Positions 17,495 to 25,877 are shown, counted from the stretch's first letter. The stretch: DNA of 64,000 nucleotides from Acidobacteriota bacterium (GCA_021779935.1 JAJXZT010000040.1:232792-296791), one strand, 5' to 3'. Notes: generated by a model not told the origin, from the sequence alone. Translations and numbers: made by a program.

Positions 17495-19189
17495 TTACTT
17501 TTTCTTTTTTGCCGGTTTCGCAGCGGGCTTCTTGGGAGCAGGCTTTTTCGGCGCTGGCTTCTTTGTCACCGGTTTTTTCGGTGCAGGCTTCGGAGCAGCC
17601 TTCTTAGCTGGAGCCTTGGCCACGGGCTTCTTGGCAGCCGCCTTCCCCTCGTGTTTCACGGGGGCCTTGGCAGCGTGTTTCGCCTCTGCCTTGTGTGCTG
17701 GATGTGCCGGAGCAGCAGCTTTCGCGGCAGGCTTTTTCTCGGCCTTCTCCACTTTCTTCGCCACTTCCTTCTTCTTTACGGCTTCGGGTTCAACCTTTGC
17801 CGGTTGAGGCGGCGGCGCGACAGCTTCCTTACCCTTCTTTGCCTTCGCTGCAGCTTCTGCTGCCTTGGCGCCCTTGCCACGTTTCGCCGGAGGCGGTGGT
17901 GGAGGCGGGGGCGGAGGCGGTGCGAACGGCTTCAGGAACTTCATGATCTCCGTGTGATTGCGCAGCTTGCCGTCGATCAACTGCATGTGAAGCTCGTGCA
18001 CCAGCTTCGCGTACTCTGGAATCTGGGGCGTGATCAACAATTCTGCCATCTCGATAAATGGCAGCTTTTCTTTCATTTGCCGCCATTTTCCGAAGAAACT
18101 CTTGATCTTTTCTTCAACTGACTTATTGCGTACCGTCATGTCCAGAAAGAGCAGCGCTTCCGGTTTCGACTCAGTCAGAATCTTCCACGCTCCCGAGGGC
18201 TGGTTCGATTCCTTGCTCTGGAGTTGCTTTGCCAGATCCTTGGCTTCATCTTCCAGCCGCTTCCATGCCGCCACAAACTCTTTGTGCGGAATGAGCCGCT
18301 GGATCTCCAGCGTGTCCTTATCCGCCAGCTTGCTCGTCATCAGGTACATGACGGCTGGAGCCGCGTCCACGGTCATCCCTATGTCATACATCTGCTGGCG
18401 GGTCTTCATCATCTCCTGCAACTCTGCCGTGTCGATCTTCGCCGTCGACCAGTGGGGATGCAGAATTTTCAGCCAGCCTTCCTTCTCCAGAGCACGCACG
18501 ATGTTGAGCGGGTCTTCCTCATGCGCTACCTGCTCAATTTCGTACCCGATCGCCGCCCTCGAGATGTACTCGATGTAATTGCCTTCCTTGGCGGCTTCGA
18601 AACGCGCCTTGGTGCGCTCTTCCAATTCCCAGTGGAATCGCGAGCAGAATCGCGTTGCCCGAATCAGCCGTGACGGCTCTTCCAAGAAGGCGTAATTGTG
18701 CAGAATGCGAACGACCTTGGTTTCGATGTCCGCCGAACCGTTGAAGGGATCCGCCAGCAATCCGCGCGAACCCTCATTCAGCGAAAGCGCCATGGCATTG
18801 ATGGTAAAGTCGCGGCGGCGCAGGTCTTCGTTGATGGTGGCAGGTTCAATCTGAGGAGGCTTCCCCGGTTTGTCGTAGGTTTCCGCACGCGCCATGCTGA
18901 GTTCGGCACGCACGTTTCCGGGCAACACGAAGTGCAGCGAACGAAAATGCTCGTCTACGCTATCCACCTTCGCGCCAGCCTTTTCCAGGTCTTTTTGAAG
19001 CTTGAGCGCATTCCCCTGAACAGTGAAATCCAGGTCGCGGATAGGAAATCCCGTCAGAATGTCGCGAATGGCCCCGCCGGTAAGATACAGATTCATGCCG
19101 TGGGCGCGGGCAATATCTTGCACCAAGGTGACCGCCTTAAGCTGATCTGGCGTCAACCGGGTTTCCATCGTGTATATGTAGTCGGCCAT
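17495..19189 (-). CDS. Poly(A) polymerase/tRNA nucleotidyltransferase with a Lys-Ala-Pro tail
   Basis: Class II nucleotidyltransferase, likely CCA-adding or poly(A)-adding. The head domain has LTGGAIRDILTGFPIRDLDF near residue 36, with the GG and DLD metal-binding motif. The second motif RRRDFTINAMALSL follows, then the RNA-binding RLIRATRFCSRF. The catalytic body ends near residue 400. A run of ten prolines leads into about 150 residues of Lys/Ala/Pro repeats (KKPAPKKPAPKKPAAKP at the end) that resemble histone H1 or bacterial HU tails. Such a tail is not part of the family. The ATG at 19189 has only a weak ribosome site; METRLTP at 19168 is the alternative. Confidence 0.88.
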   Translation of the reverse strand: MADYIYTMETRLTPDQLKAVTLVQDIARAHGMNLYLTGGAIRDILTGFPIRDLDFTVQGNALKLQKDLEKAGAKVDSVDEHFRSLHFVLPGNVRAELSMARAETYDKPGKPPQIEPATINEDLRRRDFTINAMALSLNEGSRGLLADPFNGSADIETKVVRILHNYAFLEEPSRLIRATRFCSRFHWELEERTKARFEAAKEGNYIEYISRAAIGYEIEQVAHEEDPLNIVRALEKEGWLKILHPHWSTAKIDTAELQEMMKTRQQMYDIGMTVDAAPAVMYLMTSKLADKDTLEIQRLIPHKEFVAAWKRLEDEAKDLAKQLQSKESNQPSGAWKILTESKPEALLFLDMTVRNKSVEEKIKSFFGKWRQMKEKLPFIEMAELLITPQIPEYAKLVHELHMQLIDGKLRNHTEIMKFLKPFAPPPPPPPPPPPAKRGKGAKAAEAAAKAKKGKEAVAPPPQPAKVEPEAVKKKEVAKKVEKAEKKPAAKAAAPAHPAHKAEAKHAAKAPVKHEGKAAAKKPVAKAPAKKAAPKPAPKKPVTKKPAPKKPAPKKPAAKPAKKKK

Positions 19190-19545
19190 ACTGGAACTCT
19201 GCTTCCAACTTCCTGCGAATCAGTAACTTACACAAATTTGCCAAACCTAAAATACTACTCGGTGCCCCAGCATGCAAATCACTGAAAACTCTACACATAG
19301 CAAACATCTGAAACGCACCGGAAGTAGGGCACTTCCATGTACAAGCCTAGGAGTTTAAATGGTATGCGTCTGGAATGGAAGGGTCATCTTACATTCGTCC
19401 TCGTAGCAGTCCAGATTCAGGAGGAAAAGCTCCTCTAACAATGGGCTCGTCATCCCGCCCGCCACCCGCATCTCATTCGCAAACTGGCCACCTGCGGTAC
19501 ACTCTAGGACATCTCTCACGCGTTGCAAGGAGAAGCGTTCTCGAC
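19190..19545. other. Divergent intergenic region
   Basis: About 355 bases between the start of the nucleotidyltransferase gene and the start of a small membrane protein gene. It must hold both promoters. I see no convincing -35/-10 pair, repeat or small gene. Confidence 0.4.
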
Positions 19546-19863
19546 ATGACAGCCACGCAAAAGCCGCATGAGGCATCCCATTGGTCTGCCTCCTCTTTTG
19601 TGCTTGATCGCGCCACCTTCATCGCGCTCGTGGGCTCGACCATCTTCAGCGCTGGCCTGCTGTTCAACGTCGTAGTCACCATTCTTTGTACCGCGATTGA
19701 TTTCCTTCAGTCGCCAATCGGAGTAAAGAACCAATTTCGCGGCGTCTCCGGTCTCATGCAGGTAGCCGACGCCAGCCGAATGCCACTGATCGTGATATTC
19801 ATCGTAGTCAGCATCGTTACCTGGAGCCTCATCAAGGCGCAGGATCGCTGGGACAACCGGTAG
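19546..19863 (+). CDS. Small membrane protein, two predicted helices
   Basis: Not recognised. The 105-aa product has two hydrophobic segments, FIALVGSTIFSAGLLFNVVV (about residues 21-45) and PLIVIFIVVSIVTWSLI (about 80-97), with a polar loop between them. The ATG at 19546 follows AAGGAGAA at about 12 bases. It lies just upstream of ahcY on the same strand, about 100 bases away. The 5' extension of the same frame is not plausible coding sequence. Confidence 0.55.
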   Translation: MTATQKPHEASHWSASSFVLDRATFIALVGSTIFSAGLLFNVVVTILCTAIDFLQSPIGVKNQFRGVSGLMQVADASRMPLIVIFIVVSIVTWSLIKAQDRWDNR

Positions 19864-19962
19864 CAAAGCTCTTGATCCTCACTCATCGCCGCCCCGATCC
19901 AAAATCCTCGTACTAATGTTATCTTGATAGAGCGAATTACAATTTCAATTGGAGCGACAACC

Positions 19963-21387
19963 TTGGCCGTGATTCCAGTAAATCCCGCCGTATCCGACTA
20001 CAAAGTCGCAGACCTTTCCCTGGCTGACTGGGGACGGAAAGAAATCTCCATCGCCGAGCACGAGATGCCCGGTCTCATGGCGATTCGCGAGAAGTACGCG
20101 AAAGAAAAGCCCCTACAGGGAGTGCGCGTCACCGGCTCGCTGCACATGACGATCCAGACCGCCGTGCTGATTGAGACGCTGGCCGCCCTGGGCGCGAGTG
20201 TTCGCTGGGCAAGCTGCAACATCTTCTCGACACAGGATCACGCTGCCGCGGCCATAGCCGCCACCGGCGTCCCCGTCTTTGCCTGGAAGGGCGAGACGCT
20301 GGAAGACTACTGGTGGTGCACCTACCAGGCGCTGAGCCATCCCGGCGGAAAAGGTCCGCAGCTCATCGTCGATGACGGCGGCGACGCCACGCTCCTCATC
20401 CATAAAGGATACGAGCTGGAGAACGGCAGCAAGTGGGTCAACGAGCCTTCCGGCGCACTTGAAGAGAAGGTCATCAAGGAATTGCTGAAGAAGGTTTACG
20501 CGGAGAATCCCAAGCACTGGCACGATGTCGTCGCCGAATGGCGCGGTGTTTCGGAAGAGACCACCACCGGCGTGCATCGTCTCTATCGCATGCACCAGGA
20601 CGGCACCCTGCTGGTTCCAGCCATCAACGTCAACGACTCGGTCACCAAGTCCAAGTTCGACAACCTCTACGGCTGCCGCGAATCGCTCGCCGACGGCATC
20701 AAGCGCGCGACCGACGTCATGTTGGCCGGCAAGGTTGCCGTTGTCTGCGGATACGGCGATGTCGGCAAGGGTTCTGCGCAGTCGCTTCGCGGCATGGGTG
20801 CCCGCGTCATGATCACCGAGGTCGATCCCATCAACGCCTTGCAGGCCGCGATGGAAGGCTACCAGGTGGTGACGGTCGAAGACACGCTCGGCATCGGCGA
20901 CATCTATGTCACCTGCACCGGCAACGTCGACATCCTGACGCTGGAACACATGCAGAACATGAAGGACCAGGCAATCGTCTGCAACATCGGACACTTCGAC
21001 AACGAAATCCAGGTGGATCGCCTCGCCGAAGCCGCCACGAAGTTGAACATCAAGCCACAGGTGGACAAGTACACCTTCCCCGACGGACGCTGCATCTTCC
21101 TGCTCGCCGAAGGCCGCCTCGTCAATCTGGGTTGCGCCACCGGACACCCGAGCTTCGTGATGTCCAACAGCTTCTCCAACCAGACTCTGGCGCAGATCGA
21201 CCTGTGGAAGAATCGCGATGTCTACAAGATCGATGTCTACACGCTGCCCAAGAAGCTGGACGAAGAAGTGGCTCGCCTGCACCTCGGAAAGATCGGCGTC
21301 AAGCTGACCACGCTGAGCAAGAAGCAGGCCGACTACATCGGCGTACCGGTCGAAGGCCCGTACAAGAGCGAAAACTACCGCTACTAA
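19963..21387 (+). CDS. ahcY: Adenosylhomocysteinase
   Basis: NAD-dependent S-adenosylhomocysteine hydrolase of the methyl cycle; it splits SAH into adenosine and homocysteine in the cytoplasm. The 474-aa product has [16 protein letters not shown] and [15 protein letters not shown] near the N-terminus. The NAD-binding Rossmann motif is [19 protein letters not shown], and the C-terminus ends in ENYRY with the family's terminal tyrosine. I chose the TTG at 19963 because GGAG at 19951-19954 is 8 bases upstream; the GTG at 19969 is an alternative. A strong terminator follows. Confidence 0.96.
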   Translation: MAVIPVNPAVSDYKVADLSLADWGRKEISIAEHEMPGLMAIREKYAKEKPLQGVRVTGSLHMTIQTAVLIETLAALGASVRWASCNIFSTQDHAAAAIAATGVPVFAWKGETLEDYWWCTYQALSHPGGKGPQLIVDDGGDATLLIHKGYELENGSKWVNEPSGALEEKVIKELLKKVYAENPKHWHDVVAEWRGVSEETTTGVHRLYRMHQDGTLLVPAINVNDSVTKSKFDNLYGCRESLADGIKRATDVMLAGKVAVVCGYGDVGKGSAQSLRGMGARVMITEVDPINALQAAMEGYQVVTVEDTLGIGDIYVTCTGNVDILTLEHMQNMKDQAIVCNIGHFDNEIQVDRLAEAATKLNIKPQVDKYTFPDGRCIFLLAEGRLVNLGCATGHPSFVMSNSFSNQTLAQIDLWKNRDVYKIDVYTLPKKLDEEVARLHLGKIGVKLTTLSKKQADYIGVPVEGPYKSENYRY

Positions 21388-21406
21388 GTTTTCCGCCAGA
21401 AACTCG

Positions 21407-21436
21407 AAAGCCCCCGGATACGTTCGGGGGCTTTTC
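21407..21436 (+). terminator. Intrinsic terminator after ahcY
   Basis: AAAGCCCCCG (21407-21416) pairs with CGGGGGCTTT (21425-21434), followed by TCTCGTTT. It begins 19 bases after the ahcY stop. Confidence 0.85.
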
Positions 21437-21584
21437 TCGTTTGGATGAAACTTTCAAAAGAGAGATTTTGCATTGTGCTAATCCACGCATCGACGACGTA
21501 GCACTATAGTTCTATATCGTTCACTGAAAAACAATTCCTCCGTCAGAATCCCACATAAAGCTTTCAACTTTCGCGAAGTATTGC

Positions 21585-21869
21585 GCTACAATCCCGTCCA
21601 CCAAAGGATCATCTGGAGGATGGCAAAAGTCTCCAAAGTATGGCTTAGCCCGGGTGGCAGAAGGTTCTCATAACTTAGAGTGTTGGGCTTGCATCGGTCG
21701 CGCGGTGAGTGCGCCGCAAGACTGGTCAGGCCGATGGTTCGACGGTTTGCAAGCCGTAGATTCCGGCAAGAAGCGGTACGACTTCCGGAAGCTGTCGGCA
21801 AGTGAACTCGATCGTGTGGTGAGAATCCGGGCGAATCGCGGTTCGCCTAAATGAAAGAGGAACGGAACG
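21585..21869 (+). promoter_or_regulatory. Possibly structured leader of the small lipoprotein gene
   Basis: This stretch contains TACAAT at about 21589 as a possible -10 box and a series of potential helices: CATCGG with CCGATG about 40 bases later enclosing GCGCGG/GCGCC, an ACGGTTTGCAAGCCGT hairpin, and CTTCCGGAAG. It matches no riboswitch consensus I know. A 66-codon GTG frame (21654-21854, with a CWAC motif) also fits here but has no ribosome site. Either a structured leader or a small gene is possible. Confidence 0.3.
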
Positions 21870-22379
21870 ATGAAACGTTTTCTGTCACTTTTGGGTCTTG
21901 GTCTGGTGTTGCTGTTTACTGGCTGCATTCCTCCCCCGACATACAGTCGCCGTCAGGCTCCGCCTCCGGCGCCTTGCCTGAAGCCTGTGGGACCGATCCG
22001 CAATGTCGCGCTGATCAGCTTGATTAACGTCAATTACACTTACACGCCGAAGGACGCGGAGGGCGGACGGACGTGGCACCGCGACGACGTTCTGGAGGAG
22101 CTCAACACACTGGGACGTTCGGACGGAAACACGTTTGCCGAGCCCAATGGCCAGCAGCCGAATTTCTACTTCACCTACTCCATCAGCAATGATGGGCAGG
22201 ATCATTTTACCGGAAGCCTTCAATTCTCAGGATGGGGCGAAGGAAATATCCATAACTTCTCGAAATACCAGTATCCCTACGCTTCGTCAGCGGTGCTCGT
22301 GAAAGACCTCACCGACGAAGCGTATGCTTTCATCCACGGCGGCTGGCACGACAATCGCCCGCAATGCCCGCAGAATTAA
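21870..22379 (+). CDS. Small lipoprotein of unknown function
   Basis: Not recognised by family. The 169-aa product has a lipoprotein signal peptide with lipobox FTGC (C19) and a proline-rich stretch after the cysteine. The rest looks like a beta-rich exported domain with many aromatic residues (NVNYTYTPKDAEGGRTWHRD, YFTYSISNDGQDHFTG) and a last cysteine in RPQCPQN. AGAGGAACGG lies upstream of the ATG. A second copy of the last 17 codons lies at 25824-25877, next to an insertion sequence, so a paralogue once existed. It converges with lhgO across a perfect hairpin. Confidence 0.8.
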   Translation: MKRFLSLLGLGLVLLFTGCIPPPTYSRRQAPPPAPCLKPVGPIRNVALISLINVNYTYTPKDAEGGRTWHRDDVLEELNTLGRSDGNTFAEPNGQQPNFYFTYSISNDGQDHFTGSLQFSGWGEGNIHNFSKYQYPYASSAVLVKDLTDEAYAFIHGGWHDNRPQCPQN

Positions 22380-22392
22380 GAGACGGCCATTG

Positions 22393-22423
22393 AGTGTTGG
22401 CGGCGCCGTGTGCCGCCAACACT
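22393..22423. terminator. Perfect hairpin between convergent genes
   Basis: AGTGTTGGCGGC (22393-22404) pairs perfectly with GCCGCCAACACT (22412-22423) around a 7-base loop. It reaches into the lhgO stop codon. There is no U-run on either side, so it is either a Rho-assisted terminator or a message-end stabiliser for both convergent genes. Confidence 0.55.
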
Positions 22424-23666
22424 ATTCGGACGCGAATGCAACACCCTTCCACCCCTCCCGCTCCGCGATGGTGTCCACGATGTATTGTCCGATCACCAGC
22501 GACGCTGTTGCCGCCGGAGATGGTACGTTGCACACGTGAATCATCTTCTCCGTGTAAACGAAGCGGAAGTCGTCGATCAGTTTTCCATCTCTCCCCAACG
22601 CTTGCGCGCGCACGCCCGAGCCGCCCGGCCTGAGGTCGTCACTCGTCAGTTCCGGCATGAGCTTCTGAAGTGCGCGCACAAAGGCCGCCTTGCTCCACGA
22701 GCGGTGGTACTCGTCGATGGCGCTGCGCCAGTTTTTGGCGGCCATCTTCCAGAAGCCGGGAAACATCGCGGTGTCGAATGCGTCGTCCAGCGCGAAGGAA
22801 GTCTTCGAGTAGCCCTCGCGCTTGAAGGCCAGCACGGCATTCGGTCCAGCCTCCACGCCTCCCGCCACGCGCCGCGTAAAGTGCACTCCGAGGAATGGAA
22901 AGCGCGGGTCCGGGACCGGGTAGATCAACCCGCGGACGTAGCTATGTTTCTCCGGCACAATGTCGTAATATTCGCCGCGAAAAGGAACGATCCGCAGATC
23001 GAGGCCGGCGCCGGCCATGCGGCTGACGCGGTCGCTGTGCAGACCGGCGCAGTTCACGACGAGGCGTGCACGGAATTCCCCGCTTGTAGTCTGCACGATC
23101 ATCACACCGTCCGCCTGGTGCAGTCCCACGACCTCCGTCGCAAGCGCAATTTCGCCGCCCGCCGCACGAATCAGTTCCGCGTATTTCTCCGCGACCAATC
23201 CGTAGTCCGTGATGCCTGTACCGGGCACATGCATTCCGCGAACGCCTGCCGTGTGCGGCTCGATCTCGTGGATCTCTTCCGCGGTCAACATGCGAAGATT
23301 CGGAACGCCATTTGCGATGCCACGCCGATAGAGTTCTTCCAGCGCGGGAAGTTCCCTGGCATTCGTGGCGACGACGACCTTTCCACACAGTTGGTATGGA
23401 ACGCCGTGCTCGCGGCAGAAGCGCACCATCTCGGCTGCTCCCTGCACGCACAGCTTGGCCTTCAGCGAACCAGGTTTGTAATAGAGACCGGAGTGAATGA
23501 CGCCGCTGTTGTGGCTGGTCTGATGTGCGGCGACCTTTGTTTCCTTGTCGAGAACCGCAAGCGAGAGTCCCGGATACTTGCCGATGAGCTTCCACGCCGT
23601 AGCCAGCCCGACGATTCCCGCGCCGATGATCAGGACATCCAGATCAGTCGACAACGAAGCCTTCAT
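22422..23666 (-). CDS. lhgO: L-2-hydroxyglutarate oxidase/dehydrogenase
   Basis: FAD-dependent enzyme of the DAO family that oxidises L-2-hydroxyglutarate to 2-oxoglutarate and passes electrons to oxygen or quinone. The 414-aa product has the dinucleotide-binding motif IIGAGIVGLATAWKL at about residues 13-27 and HQTSHNSGVIHSGLYYKPGS, a segment typical of LhgO. Near the end it has GSGVRAQALGRDGKLIDDF. The ATG at 23666 overlaps the stop of the small upstream gene as ATGA. Another DAO oxidase is possible, but the HNSGVIHSGLYY motif is strongly LhgO-like. Confidence 0.92.
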   Translation of the reverse strand: MKASLSTDLDVLIIGAGIVGLATAWKLIGKYPGLSLAVLDKETKVAAHQTSHNSGVIHSGLYYKPGSLKAKLCVQGAAEMVRFCREHGVPYQLCGKVVVATNARELPALEELYRRGIANGVPNLRMLTAEEIHEIEPHTAGVRGMHVPGTGITDYGLVAEKYAELIRAAGGEIALATEVVGLHQADGVMIVQTTSGEFRARLVVNCAGLHSDRVSRMAGAGLDLRIVPFRGEYYDIVPEKHSYVRGLIYPVPDPRFPFLGVHFTRRVAGGVEAGPNAVLAFKREGYSKTSFALDDAFDTAMFPGFWKMAAKNWRSAIDEYHRSWSKAAFVRALQKLMPELTSDDLRPGGSGVRAQALGRDGKLIDDFRFVYTEKMIHVCNVPSPAATASLVIGQYIVDTIAEREGWKGVAFASE

Positions 23667-23920
23667 CTGATTCGTCCTTCCTGTTCCCGGTTATGGCCCG
23701 ATGAGTCCGGCTCCCACTCTTCCGTGTAAAGGCGCATGTCATAGGGATACTGCTTCCCACGCAGGTCCTCAATCCACAAGGTTGCATCTAACACAGGTTC
23801 GTCGGGAGGCAACTCAGCGTTGGTACTCCCCAAAAGAATCCCGTGCAAATAGGCGTTACGCTTCAGCTGTCCTGCCCAGTACGTGCGCCGGTGCAAAGCA
23901 ACCTTCGACTCAACCTTCAA
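23663..23920 (-). CDS. Small protein of unknown function upstream of lhgO
   Basis: Not recognised. The 85-residue frame starts with TTG and overlaps lhgO by four bases (ATGA), a usual sign of co-translation. The composition looks protein-like (TYWAGQLKRNAYLHGILLGS, DATLWIEDLRGKQYPYDMRL), with alternating hydrophobic positions and no signal peptide. No ribosome site precedes the TTG. The mobile-DNA patch begins just upstream, so the gene may have lost its 5' end. Confidence 0.5.
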   Translation of the reverse strand: MKVESKVALHRRTYWAGQLKRNAYLHGILLGSTNAELPPDEPVLDATLWIEDLRGKQYPYDMRLYTEEWEPDSSGHNREQEGRIR

Positions 23921-23977
23921 ATGTATCGTGGAGGTACGTAAACAATAATGATACGGGTGCTCCTCACACCGTTCGGC

Positions 23978-24241
23978 TCATGACACTGGCCCCGTCAGCC
24001 ATGACGCGCGGAGGTGAAATCCACAAATCGTAACTGTCGTCGATGCGACAATGCGCACCGGCAGAACAATACCAACACAGTCGGGGAATACATAGAGGTT
24101 TTTCACTTTCCCAAGACTCGTCTGAATCACGCAAAAGGGATTCTCTGGTGACGCAATCCCGTCCACATCGACGGGATAACCGACCATTTCTAATCGACGC
24201 AGCAAATCCCACTGTTCTGGAGATGCAGCCTTGACTTTCAT
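23978..24241 (-). CDS. Small protein of unknown function in the mobile patch
   Basis: Not recognised. The 87-residue product begins MKVKAASPEQWDLLRRLE and carries a beta-rich middle (FCVIQTSLGKVKNLYVFPDC). Its ATG overlaps the stop of the upstream 164-aa gene by four bases (ATGA), so the two form an operon. Its first residues recall those of the 85-aa gene downstream (MKVESKVA), but the similarity is too short to judge. Confidence 0.5.
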   Translation of the reverse strand: MKVKAASPEQWDLLRRLEMVGYPVDVDGIASPENPFCVIQTSLGKVKNLYVFPDCVGIVLPVRIVASTTVTICGFHLRASWLTGPVS

Positions 24242-24732
24242 GCACCGCCCTCCTGTTTCGACGGATGTACGTCGTGCACGTTCTGTACGTCGTGTACGTC
24301 GCTCTGTCCAGCCAACCCAGGAAGCTCATGGGCGAGGTCTTCTGCAGCCGAGTCCGTAGACTCGTTCCCGCAGTCGCTGCAGCCCGCATGCGCACCGGTG
24401 AGGACTGCATAGGTGTTGGCCAAACGGTGCACACGGCTGCGAGTGCTGGCGTCGAGGAGCAAAGCGTATCCGGCACCTTTGCGGCGGGCATACAATCCCA
24501 ATTCCTGCCGCAGAATCGTTCCAACTTTCGTGGATGTCACTTCGATTGGTTCGTGGCGCTCCAATAGAATTATGTTCGTCAGTTTCGCCACCTCGTCAAT
24601 GTAGGCCTCCTGCTGCTGCTCATGACAGAGTGCGAGAAAGGCCTCGACAACGATCGCTGCTAGCTCTTGGGACCGGTCGACCTTCTGCTGCTCATCGACG
24701 CAGCTCAACTCTTCCGCCACTCGAGTCTGCAA
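24238..24732 (-). CDS. Plasmid/phage-type protein with a helix-turn-helix-like segment, probably 5'-truncated
   Basis: I do not recognise an exact family. The 164-residue frame has a helical segment (LAAIVVEAFLALCHEQQQEA). A winged-helix-like stretch follows (VTSTKVGTILRQELGLYARR), similar in feel to the C-terminal domains of plasmid or phage primase-helicase proteins. Near the end it has a Cys pair (CSDC) and a His/Asp/Val-rich tail coded by GTACGTCGTG-type repeats (24267-24302). The only starts are TTG or GTG without a ribosome site, and the frame begins within a few bases of the IS21 remnant, so the original N-terminus was probably lost to the insertion or deletion. Confidence 0.45.
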   Translation of the reverse strand: MQTRVAEELSCVDEQQKVDRSQELAAIVVEAFLALCHEQQQEAYIDEVAKLTNIILLERHEPIEVTSTKVGTILRQELGLYARRKGAGYALLLDASTRSRVHRLANTYAVLTGAHAGCSDCGNESTDSAAEDLAHELPGLAGQSDVHDVQNVHDVHPSKQEGGA

Positions 24733-24734
24733 CG

Positions 24735-24890
24735 CCGGCGCTCCTTATCGAGCGCCGTCCGCCGCGGCTGGACCTGGAGAACTATCCGCATCTGCCGCTG
24801 GCCGAAGTACGGACCACGCAAGCCGCCGACTACATGGCCTTGCTCCCAGCGCAGACGATGGTTTCATCCGTGGGCGAGGTGACGCGATGA
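24735..24890 (+). pseudogene. istA: IstA transposase, 3' fragment
   Basis: Only the last 51 codons of the IS21-type transposase remain (PALLIERRPPRLDLENYPHL, then LAEVRTTQAADYMALL). The stop overlaps the istB start (ATGA), the normal arrangement in IS21 elements. The DDE catalytic core is absent. Confidence 0.75.
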
Positions 24891-25672
24891 GCGACGAGGC
24901 GAACCCTTCCACCCATGACACGCCGCAGGTGCTGCTGGAACATCACCTGAAGCAGTTGCGGCTGCCGACGTTTCTGCGCGAGTACGACAAAGTGGCACGC
25001 CAGTGCGCGGACGAGAGCGCCGATTATCCCCGCTACCTGCTGCGTTTAACGGAACAGGAACTGCTGGACCGCGAACGGCGGGCCACCGAACGCCGCATTC
25101 ATCAGGCCCGCTTTCCGGTGGTCAAGAGCCTGGATACCTTCGAGTTCATGGCCATCCCGGCGGTCAACAAGGCGCTGGAGCTGGCGCGCTCGGAGTTTCT
25201 CTTGCGGCGCGAGAACGTGTTGTTGCTGGGCAACAGCGGTACCGGAAAAACGCACCTCGCGCTGGCCCTCGGCCTGGCGGCCTGCCAACGCGGCCATCGC
25301 GTACGTTTCACGACAGCGGCAGCGATGGTGCACGCACTGATGGAAGCCAAGGACGAGAAGCGGCTGCTGCGTTATCAGAAGCAGATGGCCAGCTACGAAC
25401 TGTTGATCGTCGACGAACTGGGGTTCGTGCCGCTGTCGAAGTCGGGCACGGAGTTGCTGTTCGAGATCTTCAGCCAACGCTACGAGCGTGGCTCAACGCT
25501 GGTCACCAGCAACCTACCGTTTCAGGAATGGACCGAAGTGCTAGGCTCGGAACGGCTGACCGGCGCGCTGCTGGATCGGCTCACCCACCACGTCCACATC
25601 CTGGAGATGAACAGCGAGAGCTATCGACTCAAACAGAGCACGCGCAAACGAGGCTCCCCGCCGAGCGCCTGA
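24887..25672 (+). CDS. istB: IS21-family helper ATPase IstB
   Basis: DnaC-like AAA+ ATPase that assists the IstA transposase. The 261 aa appear complete: an N-terminal helical part, Walker A GNSGTGKTHLALALG near residue 117, Walker B ELLIVDELGFVPLSK near residue 172, and the SNLPFQEW and LLDRLTHHVHILEM segments of the family. The ATG overlaps the istA stop by four bases. It is likely an orphan now, because istA is truncated. Confidence 0.93.
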   Translation: MSDEANPSTHDTPQVLLEHHLKQLRLPTFLREYDKVARQCADESADYPRYLLRLTEQELLDRERRATERRIHQARFPVVKSLDTFEFMAIPAVNKALELARSEFLLRRENVLLLGNSGTGKTHLALALGLAACQRGHRVRFTTAAAMVHALMEAKDEKRLLRYQKQMASYELLIVDELGFVPLSKSGTELLFEIFSQRYERGSTLVTSNLPFQEWTEVLGSERLTGALLDRLTHHVHILEMNSESYRLKQSTRKRGSPPSA

Positions 25673-25702
25673 TCTCCAACCGCTCCTGCCAGCGAACGCG
25701 CA

Positions 25703-25743
25703 TCGGGGAGGAGGGCCTCCGCTCCAGACGCCCTCCTCCCCGA
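25703..25743 (+). terminator. Strong hairpin after istB
   Basis: A perfect 14-base stem, 25703-25716 with 25730-25743 (TCGGGGAGGAGGGC and its complement), with a 13-base loop, 30 bases after the istB stop. No U-run follows. Confidence 0.6.
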
Positions 25744-25771
25744 CAATCCCTGTATCTTCTACATGCTCCAG

Positions 25772-25816
25772 TGGTCTACTTTTACTCCGCCCCACTGGTC
25801 TAGTTTTACTCCGCCC
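25772..25816 (+). repeat. Tandem end repeats of the IS21 element
   Basis: Two 21-base copies, 25772-25792 and 25796-25816, with a 24-base period and a single C/G difference. They are the kind of multiple transposase-binding sites found at IS21-family ends. Confidence 0.8.
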
Positions 25817-25823
25817 TTGACAG

Positions 25824-25877
25824 TATGCGTTCATCCACGGCGGCTGGCACGACAATCGCCCGCAGTGCCCACAGTAG
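25824..25877 (+). pseudogene. 3' tail of a second small-lipoprotein gene
   Basis: Seventeen codons plus a stop encode YAFIHGGWHDNRPQCPQ. This is nearly identical to the C-terminus of the lipoprotein at 21870-22379 (YAFIHGGWHDNRPQCPQN), with several synonymous base changes. It begins directly after the IS21 right end. The rest of this paralogue has been removed by the insertion and an associated deletion. Confidence 0.8.

Larger units (their letters stand above)
24735..25822 (+). mobile_element. IS21-family insertion sequence, left end deleted
   Basis: The remnant holds the last 51 codons of istA, a complete istB, a strong internal terminator and the right end. The right end has two 21-base near-identical copies of TGGTCTACTTTTACTCCGCC(C) at 25772-25792 and 25796-25816 (one mismatch), and terminates TTGACA at 25817-25822. 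In inverse orientation that reads TGTCAAGGGCGGAGTAAAA, a typical IS21-family terminus with multiple end repeats. The left end and most of istA are missing, so the element cannot move by itself. Confidence 0.85.

Noticed and set aside
16366..17607. 413-codon plus-strand frame
   Set aside because: Antisense to the N-terminal half of dnaE.
20113..21282. 389-codon minus-strand frame
   Set aside because: Antisense shadow of ahcY; all strong motifs are on the plus strand.
21640..21760. tRNA-like element (a GGTTCGA-type motif near 21733)
   Set aside because: No acceptor stem or anticodon arm with correct spacing can be drawn.
22410..23729. 439-codon plus-strand frame
   Set aside because: Antisense to lhgO, which has intact FAD-binding and LhgO-specific motifs.
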